NCBI RefSeq assembly: GCF_003003255.1
Contig: NZ_PVTD01000008.1
Location: 1 to 64,000 of the forward strand
Origin: Aliiruegeria haliotis
Lineage (GTDB): Bacteria > Pseudomonadota > Alphaproteobacteria > Rhodobacterales > Rhodobacteraceae
Length of the DNA stretch: 64,000 nucleotides
Direction: 5' to 3'
Below the pieces are notes generated by a model, which worked only from the letters and a program-made list of their open reading frames with translations, made no database searches and had not been told where the DNA came from. Of this stretch, positions 18,451 to 27,617 are shown piece after piece; the stretch's first letter is position 1; the number at the start of each line of letters is the position of its first letter. Made by a program: the position numbers and the translations under genes.

Positions 18451-20859
18451 TCAGCCGCGCAGAACGCCACCCGTGGCCTTGCCAACCTTGGCGATGACCT
18501 TGGCACTTACCGCCTCGATCTCTTCCTCGGTCAGTGTTTTCACCTTGGGCTGCATCCGCACGGTGATGGCGATGGACTTCTTGCCCTCGCCCATTTGCGC
18601 CTCTGCCGTTACTCCGTGGAACTCGTCGAAAACGCGAACCTCCTCGATCAGAGTCTTGTCTGCGCCGGCTGCGGCGTTGACCAGCGTCAGCGCCTCCACC
18701 TGAGCGTCGAGCACGAAGGCAAAATCCCGCTCCACAGCCTGAAGGTCGGCCAGTGTCAACGCACCTCGGTTGGTCCCCTTCGCCTTCGGGAAGGGGATCG
18801 CTCCAAGATCGACCGAGAACGCGACGGCCGGACCTTTCACATCGAGCGCATCAAGCACCTTCGGGTGCAGCTCGCCAAAAACACCGAGCACGTTCTTCGG
18901 CCCCAGGCATATCGCGCCGGAGCGGCCCGGGTGGAACCAGGCCGGAGCATCGCGCCGGATCTGCGCCTTCGCGGGGGCACCGATGGCGGCAAGTACCGCC
19001 TCGATATCTGCCTTGGCGTCAAAGAGGTCCACGGCACGCCGTGCGCCGTGAACATCCTTGGGGCCGGAATGGCCAACCAGAACGCCAACCGCCACCTGCC
19101 GCTGTTCGTCCGGTTCGCCGCCATCAAATGCCGGACCGACCTCGAAGAGCGCAAGATCCGCGAAACCGCGCGCCTGGTTGCGCGCGGCGGCCTGCAACAG
19201 CCCCGGCAACGGAGACGGGCGCATGTGGCTCATTTCCGAGGAGATCGGGTTTTCAAGCTTCGTCGCATCGCCGCCGCCGCCAAACAGGGCAGAGGACGCT
19301 TGATCGACGAAGGAGTAGGTCACGCATTCGTTGTAGCCAAGTCCGGCGATGGTCCGTCTCGCGGCCCCCTCGCGCCGCTGGAGCGGGGTCAGAACCGGCG
19401 CCGGTACACCTGTTCCAGTACGCGGAAGCGGTTTGCCCTCAAGCTTGGTGAGCGACGCCATCCGGGCGACCTCCTCAACCAGGTCCGCCTCGCCCTGAAC
19501 ATCGGGGCGCCAGGTCGGAACCCGGGCCATGTCCCCCTCCAGAACGAAACCAAGCGCCTCCAGCGTCGCCCGTTGCACGGCTTCCGGGATCTCCATTCCG
19601 ACGAGGCTCTCGACCCTTTTGGCGTTCAACCTGTACGCGCGGGAGACGTCCGGCACGGCACCTGCAACGATCAACTCGGATGCCTCGCCGCCGGCAGTGT
19701 CCACGATCATCCGCACGGCATGCTCCAACCCTACGGGCGTGAAGGCCGGGTCGATACCGCGTTCGAACCGGTATCGGGCATCGGAATTGATCTTCAAGGC
19801 ACGACCGGCATAGGCGATCTGGATCGGATCCCAGTAAGCGCTCTCGACAAAGACGTTCACGGTCTCCTCGGTGCAGCCGGTCCCGAGCCCCCCCATGATG
19901 CCGGCAATGCTCTCAGGTCCGTTGTCGTCCGAGATCACCATCTGGCCGGGTTGAAGCGTGTATTCCTTCTCGTCCAGCGCCAGGATCACCTCGCCGCCAG
20001 CGGCCCGATGCACACGCAGATTGCCCTGTACCTTGTCCATGTCGAAGACATGGAGCGGGCGGTTGCGGTCGTAGGTGAAGAAATTCGTCACATCCACCAG
20101 GAAGCTGATCGGGCGCAGACCAATCGCTTTCAGCGCATCCTGCAACCATTGCGGCGAGGGGCCGTTCTTCACGCCCCGAATGACGCGGCCGCAGAAGACC
20201 GGGCAGCCATCCAGCGTGTCCTCGTAGATGCTGACAGAAATCGGCGCCGCGAAGCTCGCAGGTACCGGTTCAACAGGGCGGGGAATGAGCGTGCCCAGGC
20301 CACGGGCTGCCAGGTCCCGCGCGACACCCTCGACACCCAATGCATCGGGGCGGTTCGGTGTGATCGCGATCTCGATCACTGGGTCGACCTTCTCCGGCTG
20401 ATTGGCGGCAAGCCAGTCGGTGAACTTCTCACCCACTTCGCCGGAGGGCAGCTCGATGATACCATCATGCTCGTCGGACAGCTCCATCTCCCGCTCCGAA
20501 CACATCATGCCATGGCTTTCGATCCCGCGGATCTTGCCGACGGCGATGGTGGTGTCGATCCCCGGCACGTAGGTGCCCGGCTTTGCGACCACGACGGTGA
20601 TGCCCTGACGTGCGTTCGGGGCGCCACAGATGATCTGCAGATCCCCTTCGTCCGTCTCCACGGTGCAGACGCGCAGCTTGTCGGCATCCGGGTGTTTCTC
20701 CGCAGTTTTCACCTTGCCGATGGTAAAGGCGCCGAGCCGCTCCACGGGGTTCTCTACCCCCTCGACCTCAAGCCCGAGGTCGGTCAGGGCATAAAGGATC
20801 TCGTCCAGCGTCGCCTGGGTGTCCAGGTGGTGCTTCAGCCAGGAAAGCGTGAATTTCAT
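18451..20859 (-). CDS. pheT: Phenylalanyl-tRNA synthetase beta subunit
   Basis: Beta subunit of the alpha2beta2 enzyme that charges tRNA-Phe. The 802-residue product has the full order: N-terminal MKFTLSWLKHHLDT, tRNA-binding EMAP domain (GAFTIGKVKTAEKHPDADKL), the B3/B4 editing domain, B5 domain, and the C-terminal FDX-ACB domain (KSIAITVRMQPKVKTLTEEE). The chosen ATG 20859 matches the conserved start; the open frame upstream to 21054 is not coding. Unlike most bacteria, pheS is not adjacent but lies 1.4 kb upstream beyond three small genes. Confidence 0.96.
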   Translation of the reverse strand: MKFTLSWLKHHLDTQATLDEILYALTDLGLEVEGVENPVERLGAFTIGKVKTAEKHPDADKLRVCTVETDEGDLQIICGAPNARQGITVVVAKPGTYVPGIDTTIAVGKIRGIESHGMMCSEREMELSDEHDGIIELPSGEVGEKFTDWLAANQPEKVDPVIEIAITPNRPDALGVEGVARDLAARGLGTLIPRPVEPVPASFAAPISVSIYEDTLDGCPVFCGRVIRGVKNGPSPQWLQDALKAIGLRPISFLVDVTNFFTYDRNRPLHVFDMDKVQGNLRVHRAAGGEVILALDEKEYTLQPGQMVISDDNGPESIAGIMGGLGTGCTEETVNVFVESAYWDPIQIAYAGRALKINSDARYRFERGIDPAFTPVGLEHAVRMIVDTAGGEASELIVAGAVPDVSRAYRLNAKRVESLVGMEIPEAVQRATLEALGFVLEGDMARVPTWRPDVQGEADLVEEVARMASLTKLEGKPLPRTGTGVPAPVLTPLQRREGAARRTIAGLGYNECVTYSFVDQASSALFGGGGDATKLENPISSEMSHMRPSPLPGLLQAAARNQARGFADLALFEVGPAFDGGEPDEQRQVAVGVLVGHSGPKDVHGARRAVDLFDAKADIEAVLAAIGAPAKAQIRRDAPAWFHPGRSGAICLGPKNVLGVFGELHPKVLDALDVKGPAVAFSVDLGAIPFPKAKGTNRGALTLADLQAVERDFAFVLDAQVEALTLVNAAAGADKTLIEEVRVFDEFHGVTAEAQMGEGKKSIAITVRMQPKVKTLTEEEIEAVSAKVIAKVGKATGGVLRG

Positions 20860-21125
20860 CGGGAAGGTCCCTACAGCATCCGAAAGTCGCGTGTCCTTAG
20901 CCGAATTGCCGCCGGGGGTGAAGGGGGCTTGCCCGGAAGGGGCTTGCAAAGCGGGCGCACAAAGGTTGCCGTTGGGTAAATAGCGTTGAACGAAGCAGAA
21001 CAAAGCGCCGGGATTGTTGACGAGAATGAGGCACTTCTGCCTAGATCTCGACACATTTCCGCCCTAAGCTGGACATGTTATCGGTGGGGGCCGATTTCAT
21101 GACATTGCTGCCAAGGAGAGAGCAA

Positions 21126-21377
21126 ATGGGGGCTCTTGCTAATGTTGTCGGCGGATTGTGGAAGCCATTGGCGCTCGGACTTCTGGTCCTTGTCGCACTA
21201 GGTCTTATGTCCGACGATTCCGGTTTTGCCGCTGGAAAGTTCAATTGCTCCGGGTTCACCAACGACCCGGATCTGAATCGTATCATCTGCCAGTATCACC
21301 CGGTCCGGATCTGGAACACACCCGTGACCGAGCTTCTTCCCTTCCTCGCACCTGCGACGGAGACAGCCGCGAACTGA
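21126..21377 (+). CDS. Small hypothetical membrane or exported protein
   Basis: Not recognised. An 83-residue product from the ATG at 21126, chosen because AAGGAGAGAGCAA precedes it; an in-frame ATG at 21075 has no such signal. One hydrophobic segment (KPLALGLLVLVALGLM, residues 12-27) is followed by a polar tail with two cysteines (FNCSGFTNDPDLNRIICQY) that could form a disulfide if exported. Transcribed opposite to pheS and pheT, between them. Confidence 0.5.
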   Translation: MGALANVVGGLWKPLALGLLVLVALGLMSDDSGFAAGKFNCSGFTNDPDLNRIICQYHPVRIWNTPVTELLPFLAPATETAAN

Positions 21378-21463
21378 CGGCGGCACATTGTGGTATAGGT
21401 AAATGGTTTGACACGCCCTCCTCGGGCGCAGTGTTTCGTGCGGCCTGAGGGTCGGTCGCTGCC

Positions 21464-21904
21464 CTACCCGAGATCCTCCACAACCCTGAACCTTTCACAG
21501 ACCAGATCCATCCGCGCGTCGAAGCCACCATTGCGCTCAAAATAGGCGCGATGCCCATGCTGCCAGCCTTCGAGACTGTCGTTTTCGCCCTCAGCCAGCG
21601 CGAATCCTTCCTCCACATCGCAGAATCGCCGGATCTCGACCTCCGTCGTCTCGATCACCAAGGCGGGGAAGCCATCCCAGTCGAGGGCAATGTCGCATCG
21701 CCCAACCACAGGGAGCGCCTCTCCGTCCGTGTGGAAGTCGCGAAGCGCTCCGCAGGTCGCGCGCTTTCGCCCACTGCGGACCAATCCGATGAGCTCATCA
21801 CAGAGCGCCCGGGTATCGCCAAAGGTGAAGGTCTCCGCACCGGGGAAACGCTGCTGAAGCCTCCTGATCGCCTCCCGGGCGCCCGATCCTGCCGTCTGAT
21901 CCAC
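21464..21904 (-). CDS. ASCH domain protein
   Basis: A 146-residue protein with an ASCH (PUA-like) domain: ETFTFGDTRALCDELIGLV, SGRKRATCGAL, VIETTEVEIRRFCDV and a C-terminal CERFRVVED. ASCH proteins are thought to bind RNA or act on modified nucleosides, and some hydrolyse N4-acetylcytidine, but the specific role here is unknown. I prefer GTG 21904 (GGAG seven bases upstream) over a TTG at 21928. It sits between pheS and pheT on the same strand as both. Confidence 0.8.
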   Translation of the reverse strand: MDQTAGSGAREAIRRLQQRFPGAETFTFGDTRALCDELIGLVRSGRKRATCGALRDFHTDGEALPVVGRCDIALDWDGFPALVIETTEVEIRRFCDVEEGFALAEGENDSLEGWQHGHRAYFERNGGFDARMDLVCERFRVVEDLG

Positions 21905-21985
21905 GCCATTTCTCCACAATTGGCCCAAATTTTAGGCAGATTGTCCGCGTAGGAGTGAGGATGCACAAGTCCGAAAGGCGAATCG

Positions 21986-22249
21986 ATGCAGAGTACGCAT
22001 AGCCAAGACCCTGGTTATATGTTCCTCGCGCTGGTCATATTGATCGGCGGGCTCATCGTTGCCACCACATGGCAGACCACCCAGGCGACCGACGCCCAGA
22101 AGGGACCGGCCCGCGTCGTGACTCTTGGCCAGTCGGTCAGTCGGTGTACAACACGGAGCTTCAGTTCCGGGACGCACAAGATCGGCTGTCAGGAGGATTC
22201 ACGAAGCGTCCGCCGTGGCGGCGGGGTCTTCATGCGCCCGCCGGAATAG
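21986..22249 (+). CDS. Small hypothetical membrane protein, probably frameshifted
   Basis: Not recognised. The 87-residue reading frame has a credible N-terminal membrane segment (YMFLALVILIGGLIVATTW) followed by a polar region. At 22130-22145 an 8-bp tandem duplication (CAGTCGGT twice) shifts the frame; without one copy the protein would continue VYNTELQFRDAQDRLSGGF and run to a stop at 22320, whereas the actual downstream frame is Ser/Arg/Cys-rich and looks unnatural. The ribosome binding site is weak. It may be a damaged gene or a spurious one. Confidence 0.35.
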   Translation: MQSTHSQDPGYMFLALVILIGGLIVATTWQTTQATDAQKGPARVVTLGQSVSRCTTRSFSSGTHKIGCQEDSRSVRRGGGVFMRPPE

Positions 22250-22291
22250 ACACAGGAAGCAACGCGAAGGGGCCGCGCGACCCCCACCGGA

Positions 22292-23362
22292 TCAGCGGCT
22301 TACACCACCACGAATGGTAGGTACGTCCAGTGCCCCGAAACCGTAGTGCCGCAACCAGCGCAAATCGCTGTCGAAGAATGCTCGCAGGTCGGGGATGCCG
22401 TATTTCAGCATCGCAATCCGGTCGATGCCGACGCCAAAGGCAAAGCCCTGCCATTGCTCGGGATCGATACCACCGGCCTCCAGCACCTTGGGGTGCACCA
22501 TCCCGGATCCCAGGACTTCGAGCCAGTCATCGCCCTCGCCGACCTTCACCGTCCCGCCTTCCCAGGAACAGCGGATGTCCACTTCCGCGGATGGCTCCGT
22601 GAAGGGGAAATGCGAGGCGCGGAAACGTGTTTCCACATGGGTTCCGAAGAACGCGGAGAAGAACTCCTCCAACGTCCACTTCAGGTTCGCCATGGAGATG
22701 TCCTTGCCGATCGCGAGCCCCTCCACCTGGTGGAACATGGGGGTGTGCGTCTGATCATAGTCGCACCGATAGACCCGACCGGGACAGATGATCCGGATCG
22801 GCGCGCCGTGCTTGAGCATCGAACGGATCTGCACCGGTGACGTGTGGGTCCGCAGAACGTTCGGCGGGCGATTGTCCCCCTCGGCACGAGCCATGTAGAA
22901 CGTGTCCATCTCCGCGCGCGCGGGGTGATGGCCCGGAATGTTCAGCGCGTCGAAATTGTGCCAGTCATCCTCCACCTGTGGCCCTTCGGCCACCGCGAAG
23001 CCCATGTCGGCAAAGATCGCCGTCACCTCTTCGGTGACCTGGCTGATCGGGTGGATGGTGCCGCGGCGCGTCGGACGGGAGGGCAGCGTGACGTCAAGCC
23101 ACTCCTCCTTCAGGCGCTCCTCAAGCGCGACGTCGGCAAGCGCGGCTTTCTTGGCGGCAAGGGCGGAGTTGATCTCGTCCTTCAGGGCGTTGAGCGCAGG
23201 GCCGGCGACCTTGCGCTCCTCCGGGGTCATCTTCCCCAGTTCGCGCATTTTCAGGCTCACCTCACCCTTCTTGCCCACGGCCTGCACCCGCAGCGCCTCA
23301 AGGGCACCCTCGTCGGCGGCCTCCGAAATGGCGGCGATGTATTTCTGCCTCAGCTCTTCCAT
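22292..23362 (-). CDS. pheS: Phenylalanyl-tRNA synthetase alpha subunit
   Basis: Catalytic subunit of PheRS. The 356-residue product has the N-terminal coiled coil (to about residue 90) and the class II core: motif 1 region [11 protein letters not shown], motif 2 [10 protein letters not shown], and the motif 3 stretch [20 protein letters not shown]. The Phe-binding [10 protein letters not shown] is present. ATG 23362 fits the conserved MEELRQKY start; 31 codons of open frame upstream are not coding. It lies downstream of rpmI-rplT but separated by a terminator-like hairpin. Confidence 0.96.
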   Translation of the reverse strand: MEELRQKYIAAISEAADEGALEALRVQAVGKKGEVSLKMRELGKMTPEERKVAGPALNALKDEINSALAAKKAALADVALEERLKEEWLDVTLPSRPTRRGTIHPISQVTEEVTAIFADMGFAVAEGPQVEDDWHNFDALNIPGHHPARAEMDTFYMARAEGDNRPPNVLRTHTSPVQIRSMLKHGAPIRIICPGRVYRCDYDQTHTPMFHQVEGLAIGKDISMANLKWTLEEFFSAFFGTHVETRFRASHFPFTEPSAEVDIRCSWEGGTVKVGEGDDWLEVLGSGMVHPKVLEAGGIDPEQWQGFAFGVGIDRIAMLKYGIPDLRAFFDSDLRWLRHYGFGALDVPTIRGGVSR

Positions 23363-23477
23363 GGCTGGCTCCCGTCTGTCGGTGCCGCCGCGGGAATGGC
23401 TCGACCGCGGCGAAAATCTCCGGCGAGGGCCTATCACACTGGCCCATGAAGGCAAGCCCGCGCCATGCGCCGTTCAA

Positions 23478-23514
23478 ATGGAAAGGACCCGCGCGGCAGA
23501 CGCCACGCGGGTCC
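23478..23514 (-). terminator. Terminator after rplT
   Basis: A perfect 9-bp stem (GGACCCGCG at 23485-23493 with CGCGGGTCC at 23506-23514), 12-base loop, followed on the minus strand by TTTCCATTT. It lies 25 bases after the rplT stop and before pheS, so the ribosomal protein genes and pheS are probably separate units or only partly coupled. Confidence 0.65.
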
Positions 23515-23538
23515 CTATCCTGCGATCCGGCAACCGGA

Positions 23539-23901
23539 TCAGGCCAGAGCGGCCTTAGCTTTTTCAACGATCGAACCGAACGCGTCGGGCTCGTTCACGG
23601 CCAGGTCGGCGAGGACCTTGCGGTCGACCTCGATGCCGGCCTTTGCCAGACCATTGATGAAGCGCGAATAGGTCAGCGCCTCGTCGTGCGAACGCACCGC
23701 GGCATTGATTCGCTGGATCCACAGAGCGCGGAACTGGCGCTTGCGGGCCTTGCGGTCGCGGGTTGCGTACTGGTTGGCCTTGTCGACAGCCTGCGTGGCA
23801 GTCTTGAAGTTCGTGGACCGGCGACCATAGTAGCCTTTTGCGGCCTTGATGATCTTCTTGTGCCGGGCGTGGGTGACGGTTCCGCCTTTGACTCGGGACA
23901 T
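23539..23901 (-). CDS. rplT: Ribosomal protein L20
   Basis: Large-subunit protein needed for early 50S assembly; in other bacteria it also represses its own operon. The 120-residue Arg/Lys-rich sequence shows the family blocks [38 protein letters not shown] and [20 protein letters not shown]. Normal length. It follows rpmI by 17 bases in a two-gene unit; infC, the usual first gene of this operon in many bacteria, is not here. Confidence 0.98.
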   Translation of the reverse strand: MSRVKGGTVTHARHKKIIKAAKGYYGRRSTNFKTATQAVDKANQYATRDRKARKRQFRALWIQRINAAVRSHDEALTYSRFINGLAKAGIEVDRKVLADLAVNEPDAFGSIVEKAKAALA

Positions 23902-23918
23902 GTGTCTATCTCCTCAGC

Positions 23919-24119
23919 TCAGCGCGCGTACGGCATGTATTTCTTGACGATCTTGGTATCGGCCTCGGAGAGGACCGTTGTACCGCGAGCGTTGCGGATG
24001 AACTTGTTCGTCCGCTTGATCATGCCGTGGCGCTTGCCGGCCTGGGCGGTCTTGATCTTGCCGGTAGCGGTCACCTTGAAGCGTTTCTTCGCTCCGGACT
24101 TTGTCTTCATCTTGGGCAT
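23919..24119 (-). CDS. rpmI: Ribosomal protein L35
   Basis: A 66-residue basic protein of the 50S subunit: [34 protein letters not shown] and a C-terminal tail. Length and sequence are typical. The ATG at 24119 lies seven bases after AAGGAG, which settles the start against an upstream in-frame ATG at 24185. It is the first gene of rpmI-rplT. Confidence 0.98.
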   Translation of the reverse strand: MPKMKTKSGAKKRFKVTATGKIKTAQAGKRHGMIKRTNKFIRNARGTTVLSEADTKIVKKYMPYAR

Positions 24120-24317
24120 TTGCCAGCTCCTTGTTTGGATCGGTCGTTTCGTTTCGGCAGGCATGCCACTTTCGGCCCACCGCAACGACTGAAGCCGCGC
24201 CTATAGTCCGGCGCAGCCTTCTACGCAAGCGAATTCCACGAGAAAGCGCCCCCCAAACGACAGCGCCACGGCAATCTTGCAGTTGTGTGCCGCCGCGGGG
24301 CTGGTGCCCTCTCGTGC

Positions 24318-24542
24318 CTACCTCAGGTAGTTTCCGACGACGGAGGCGAAGACGCTCGGGATTTGCCCGAAGGAATATCCCCCCGGTTGCTTCATAACCG
24401 CGATCGCCACCAGGCCACCACCGATCATCACAAGGATCGCCGCTGCCCGTGGCGGCCGCCCTTCGGAATACGCCCCCAGCAAAGCGGGGACGGCAAGGAT
24501 GCCGATAATCAGCCCAAGTATGAAGATCAGATCCGTGTCCAC
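24318..24542 (-). CDS. Small two-helix membrane protein, unknown
   Basis: Not recognised beyond being a 74-residue protein with two hydrophobic segments (LIFILGLIIGILAVPALLGA and AAAILVMIGGGLVAIAVM) joined by a short basic loop (EGRPPRAA), and a short C-terminal tail. GTG 24542 is preceded by AGGGG at seven bases. It lies 36 bases downstream of pyk on the same strand and is probably co-transcribed with it. Confidence 0.7.
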   Translation of the reverse strand: MDTDLIFILGLIIGILAVPALLGAYSEGRPPRAAAILVMIGGGLVAIAVMKQPGGYSFGQIPSVFASVVGNYLR

Positions 24543-24578
24543 ACCAATACCCCTCGAAGGCGCCCTGTTGGGCTGCGA

Positions 24579-26027
24579 TTATTCGGGATCGGTGTTAAAA
24601 ATCAATCTTTCGTCGCAGGGAGCCACGCGAAGGATGTTGGTGGAGCCCGGAATGTTGAAGGGAACACCTGCCACGACAACGATATTGTCCTCGGCATTGG
24701 CGAACTGCCCCGACCGCGCGGCGCGGGCTGCGGACACCACCGCCATCTTGAACCGGCTCACGTCTCCGTTGGTCATGAAGCAGTTCACACCCCAGCTCAG
24801 GCACATCCGCCGCGCTGTCCCCGTAAAGGGTGTCAGCGCCAGGATCGGCACGCGCGGACGTTCGCGGGCAGTCTTCAGCGCCGTGGTGCCGGAATGGGTA
24901 AAACAGCAGATCGCCTTCACACCCGTGTTCTCCGCGATCTCGCGGGCCGAGGAAACGATGCTGTCTGCGGTTGTGGTTCTGACCACGTCTCGCGCGGCCT
25001 CGATGATGTCGCGATACATCTGGCCCTGTTCTACCTCTTCGGCGACTGCATTCATTGTCCGCACGGCTTCGAGCGGATAGTCCCCGGCAGCAGATTCGGC
25101 AGAGAGCATCACCGCATCCGCGCCCTCGTAGATCGCGTTGGCCACGTCCGAGACCTCGGCGCGGGTCGGCACCGGGCTCTCGATCATCGATTCCAACATC
25201 TGCGTTGCAACGATCACCGGCTTGGCCGCCCTGCGTGCACCGCGAATGAGGCGCTTCTGGATCGGCGGAACGGCCTGAACGGGCAGTTCGACGCCGAGGT
25301 CGCCCCGGGCCACCATGATCCCGTCGGACACCTTGAGAATCTCGTCAAAGGCCTCGACCGCAGCGGGTTTCTCGATCTTGGAGAGTACGGCGGCGCGCCC
25401 CGCGACTAGCTCCTTGGTCTGCATCACGTCGTCAGGGCGCTGCACGAAGGACAGCGCGACCCAGTCCACGCCCAGATCGCAGACAAACTCCAGGTCCGCC
25501 TTATCCTTGCCGGACAGTGCAGCAACCGGAAGAACCACGTCGGGAACGTTCACGCCCTTGCGGTTGGAAATCGTCCCGCCTGTCACAACCACGCAATCGG
25601 CGAAATCCTCGCCGCATTTCTCCACCCGCAGGCGAATCTTGCCATCGTTGACCAGCAGCGTCGCGCCGGGCTCCAGCGCCTGGAAGATCTCAGGGTGCGG
25701 CAGGCGCACGCGGCTGGAATCGCCATCAGCTTCGTCCAGGTCCATCCGGAAGGCGGCCCCTTCCACCAGTTCCTCGGAATCGCCGGAGAACACACCCACG
25801 CGCAGCTTCGGACCTTGAAGGTCGGCGAGGATCGCAATGGGACGCCCCAGTTCCTGTTCGATCTGACGGATAATCTGGTGGCGTTCGCGAATTTCTTCGT
25901 GACTGCCGTGGCTCATGTTGAGACGGAAGACATCCGCACCGACTTCGAAGAGGCGCCGAATGGTATCGTAGTCATTCGAAGCCGGGCCCAGCGTGGCCAC
26001 AATCTTCACATTGCGCAAACGTCTCAT
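24579..26027 (-). CDS. pyk: Pyruvate kinase
   Basis: Final glycolytic step, PEP + ADP to pyruvate + ATP. The 482-residue product covers the whole family: RNVKIVATLGPASNDY at the start, FRLNMSHGS, the B domain, the catalytic-lysine region AAVLSKIEKPAAVE, MVARGDLGVELP, ATQMLESMIESPVPTRAE, and the C-terminal allosteric domain. Length is typical. A weak AAGG lies upstream of ATG 26027. Divergent from the N-formylglutamate amidohydrolase gene. Confidence 0.97.
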   Translation of the reverse strand: MRRLRNVKIVATLGPASNDYDTIRRLFEVGADVFRLNMSHGSHEEIRERHQIIRQIEQELGRPIAILADLQGPKLRVGVFSGDSEELVEGAAFRMDLDEADGDSSRVRLPHPEIFQALEPGATLLVNDGKIRLRVEKCGEDFADCVVVTGGTISNRKGVNVPDVVLPVAALSGKDKADLEFVCDLGVDWVALSFVQRPDDVMQTKELVAGRAAVLSKIEKPAAVEAFDEILKVSDGIMVARGDLGVELPVQAVPPIQKRLIRGARRAAKPVIVATQMLESMIESPVPTRAEVSDVANAIYEGADAVMLSAESAAGDYPLEAVRTMNAVAEEVEQGQMYRDIIEAARDVVRTTTADSIVSSAREIAENTGVKAICCFTHSGTTALKTARERPRVPILALTPFTGTARRMCLSWGVNCFMTNGDVSRFKMAVVSAARAARSGQFANAEDNIVVVAGVPFNIPGSTNILRVAPCDERLIFNTDPE

Positions 26028-26160
26028 TTAGACAACCTTTCCGTATCGCGCGAAACTCGGCATTCTGTTAGCGGTAAACCCGCCAAAACGCCAGCCCGGT
26101 TCGCTCTGGTTCTTTTCTGCGAGAGGCCATACACCCTTGCGAGAGAAACATCACGACCCA

Positions 26161-26904
26161 ATGACATATCACGCCTTTCACACCCATGGGGACGCCCGAT
26201 CCAGCAGATGGTTGATCACATGCGATCATGCCACCAATACGGTTCCGCCCCGGATCAACGGTGGGACCCTGGGCTTGCCGCAGTCCGAGATGGCCCGTCA
26301 TATTGCCTATGACCCGGGTGCCGCAGGCGTCGCCCACGCCATGGCGGACGCGCTGCAAGCCACTCTCATCACGTCAAATTTCTCCCGGCTGGTGATCGAC
26401 CCGAATCGTGGCGAGGACGACCCGACACTGTTGATGAAGCTTTATGACGGCACGATCATACCCGGCAATCGCCACGCTGGCCCGGAGGAGTTGGAGTATC
26501 GCAAGGAGCTCTGCTACCGGCCTTACCATGCGGAGCTCGGACGGCTTGCTGCGTCACGACGCAATCCGGTCATCGTGGCCGTGCATAGCTTTACCCCGCA
26601 ATTGAAAGGACGCCCTCCGCGTCCCTGGCATGTCGCGCTCCTGCATACGCCGCCAAACAACGCCCTGTCGCTCGCGATGATCCGCCGCCTGAAGGCGGAA
26701 GGTGATCTGTGCGTCGGGGACAACGAACCCTACGCCGGCCATCAGCCCGGCGACTCCATCCACAGGCACGCCCTCATGCACGGCCGTCCGCATGTGTTGA
26801 TCGAGGTTCGCCAGGACCTGATCGAAACCGTGGAGCAACAGCGAGCCTGGGGGCGCCGCATGGCGCCGCATCTTGTCGCCGCGCTCGAGGATGCCAATCT
26901 CTGA
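26161..26904 (+). CDS. N-formylglutamate amidohydrolase family protein
   Basis: A 247-residue zinc hydrolase of the N-formylglutamate amidohydrolase (HutG/FGase) family: WLITCDHATNTVPP at the N-terminus with the metal-binding Asp-His, FSRLVIDPNRGEDDPTL, VAVHSFTPQLKG with a catalytic-site His, and EVRQDLIE. In histidine degradation it frees glutamate and formate, but no hut genes are adjacent, so the substrate may differ. ATG 26161 is chosen; a TTG eight codons upstream lacks support. DUF1244 gene follows after 18 bases. Confidence 0.87.
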   Translation: MTYHAFHTHGDARSSRWLITCDHATNTVPPRINGGTLGLPQSEMARHIAYDPGAAGVAHAMADALQATLITSNFSRLVIDPNRGEDDPTLLMKLYDGTIIPGNRHAGPEELEYRKELCYRPYHAELGRLAASRRNPVIVAVHSFTPQLKGRPPRPWHVALLHTPPNNALSLAMIRRLKAEGDLCVGDNEPYAGHQPGDSIHRHALMHGRPHVLIEVRQDLIETVEQQRAWGRRMAPHLVAALEDANL

Positions 26905-26922
26905 CCAGAAGGGAGAGACACC

Positions 26923-27243
26923 ATGGACGATCAGACCCGCATTGAAATCGAGGCCGCCGCCTTTCGCCGGTTGCGCCAGCACCTGATGGAAGACCGCACC
27001 GACGTGCAGAACATCGACATGATGAACCTCGCCGGTTTTTGCCGGAACTGCCTGTCCCGCTGGTATCAGGAAGCCGCCAATGAGCGTGGCATCGCCATGG
27101 ACAAGGCCGAAGGCCGTGAGGTCTTCTACGGCATGCCATACGACAGCTGGAGGTCGCAGTTCCAGGCGCCGGCGAGCCCGGAAAAACAAGCCGAGTTCGA
27201 AAAGGCATTCCGGGAGAATGTCGGCTCGCGCGACGAGTCCTGA
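26923..27243 (+). CDS. DUF1244 family protein
   Basis: A 106-residue soluble protein of the DUF1244 family, recognisable by FRRLRQHLMEDRTDVQNID, NLAGFCRNCLSRWYQEAA and FYGMPYDSWRSQFQ. Two Cys (FCRNCL) might bind metal. No function is established that I know of. ATG follows AAGGGAGAG. Likely co-transcribed with the amidohydrolase gene. Confidence 0.88.
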   Translation: MDDQTRIEIEAAAFRRLRQHLMEDRTDVQNIDMMNLAGFCRNCLSRWYQEAANERGIAMDKAEGREVFYGMPYDSWRSQFQAPASPEKQAEFEKAFRENVGSRDES

Positions 27244-27617
27244 AAGGCTGCTCTGGGGAATGAGGGGCGGGGGGCAATCCAGCAGCCTGTCGGTGCCCGG
27301 CGTGGTCTGGCCTGTTCGGGACCCAATACCGTGTCAGCGCTCTGCGGGTAGTTTTCAGACACTTGTTCGACCTCGACAGGCATTGCCCATGCCTTCAGTG
27401 ACGCCCCTCCGGTCCGCTCTAGCGCCCCAAAACCGGAAGTGACACTGCTGTGGCTACCTGCGACAGGATTAACCTTGGGAAGGCTACGCCCACCTAGGTG
27501 TGGAAACAGTGCGCCTCCGAGTGCTCAACTGTTTCCGGCAAACCACTGTTATCCGGCAAATGTTTGACCGACAGGCCGGATTTTTGCTAAAAACGATGCG
27601 GGGGCGAAAGGAAGATC
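27244..27617. other. Intergenic region with inverted and direct repeats
   Basis: No gene seen in 374 bases. Its right part carries a perfect 9-bp inverted repeat GGAAACAGT / ACTGTTTCC (27502-27510 and 27528-27536), a direct repeat CCGGCAAA at 27535-27542 and 27553-27560 (18-base period), and a promoter-like TTGACC/CTAAAA pair just beyond. The cluster of repeats immediately upstream of a promoter looks like an operator region for the gene at 27618. Confidence 0.45.
27564..27593 (+). promoter_or_regulatory. Candidate sigma-70-type promoter
   Basis: TTGACC at 27564-27569, 17-base spacer, CTAAAA at 27587-27592 (or TAAAAA with 18 bases). It would start transcription about 20 bases before the ATG at 27618, leaving just room for the AAGGAAG ribosome binding site. 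Confidence 0.45.
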
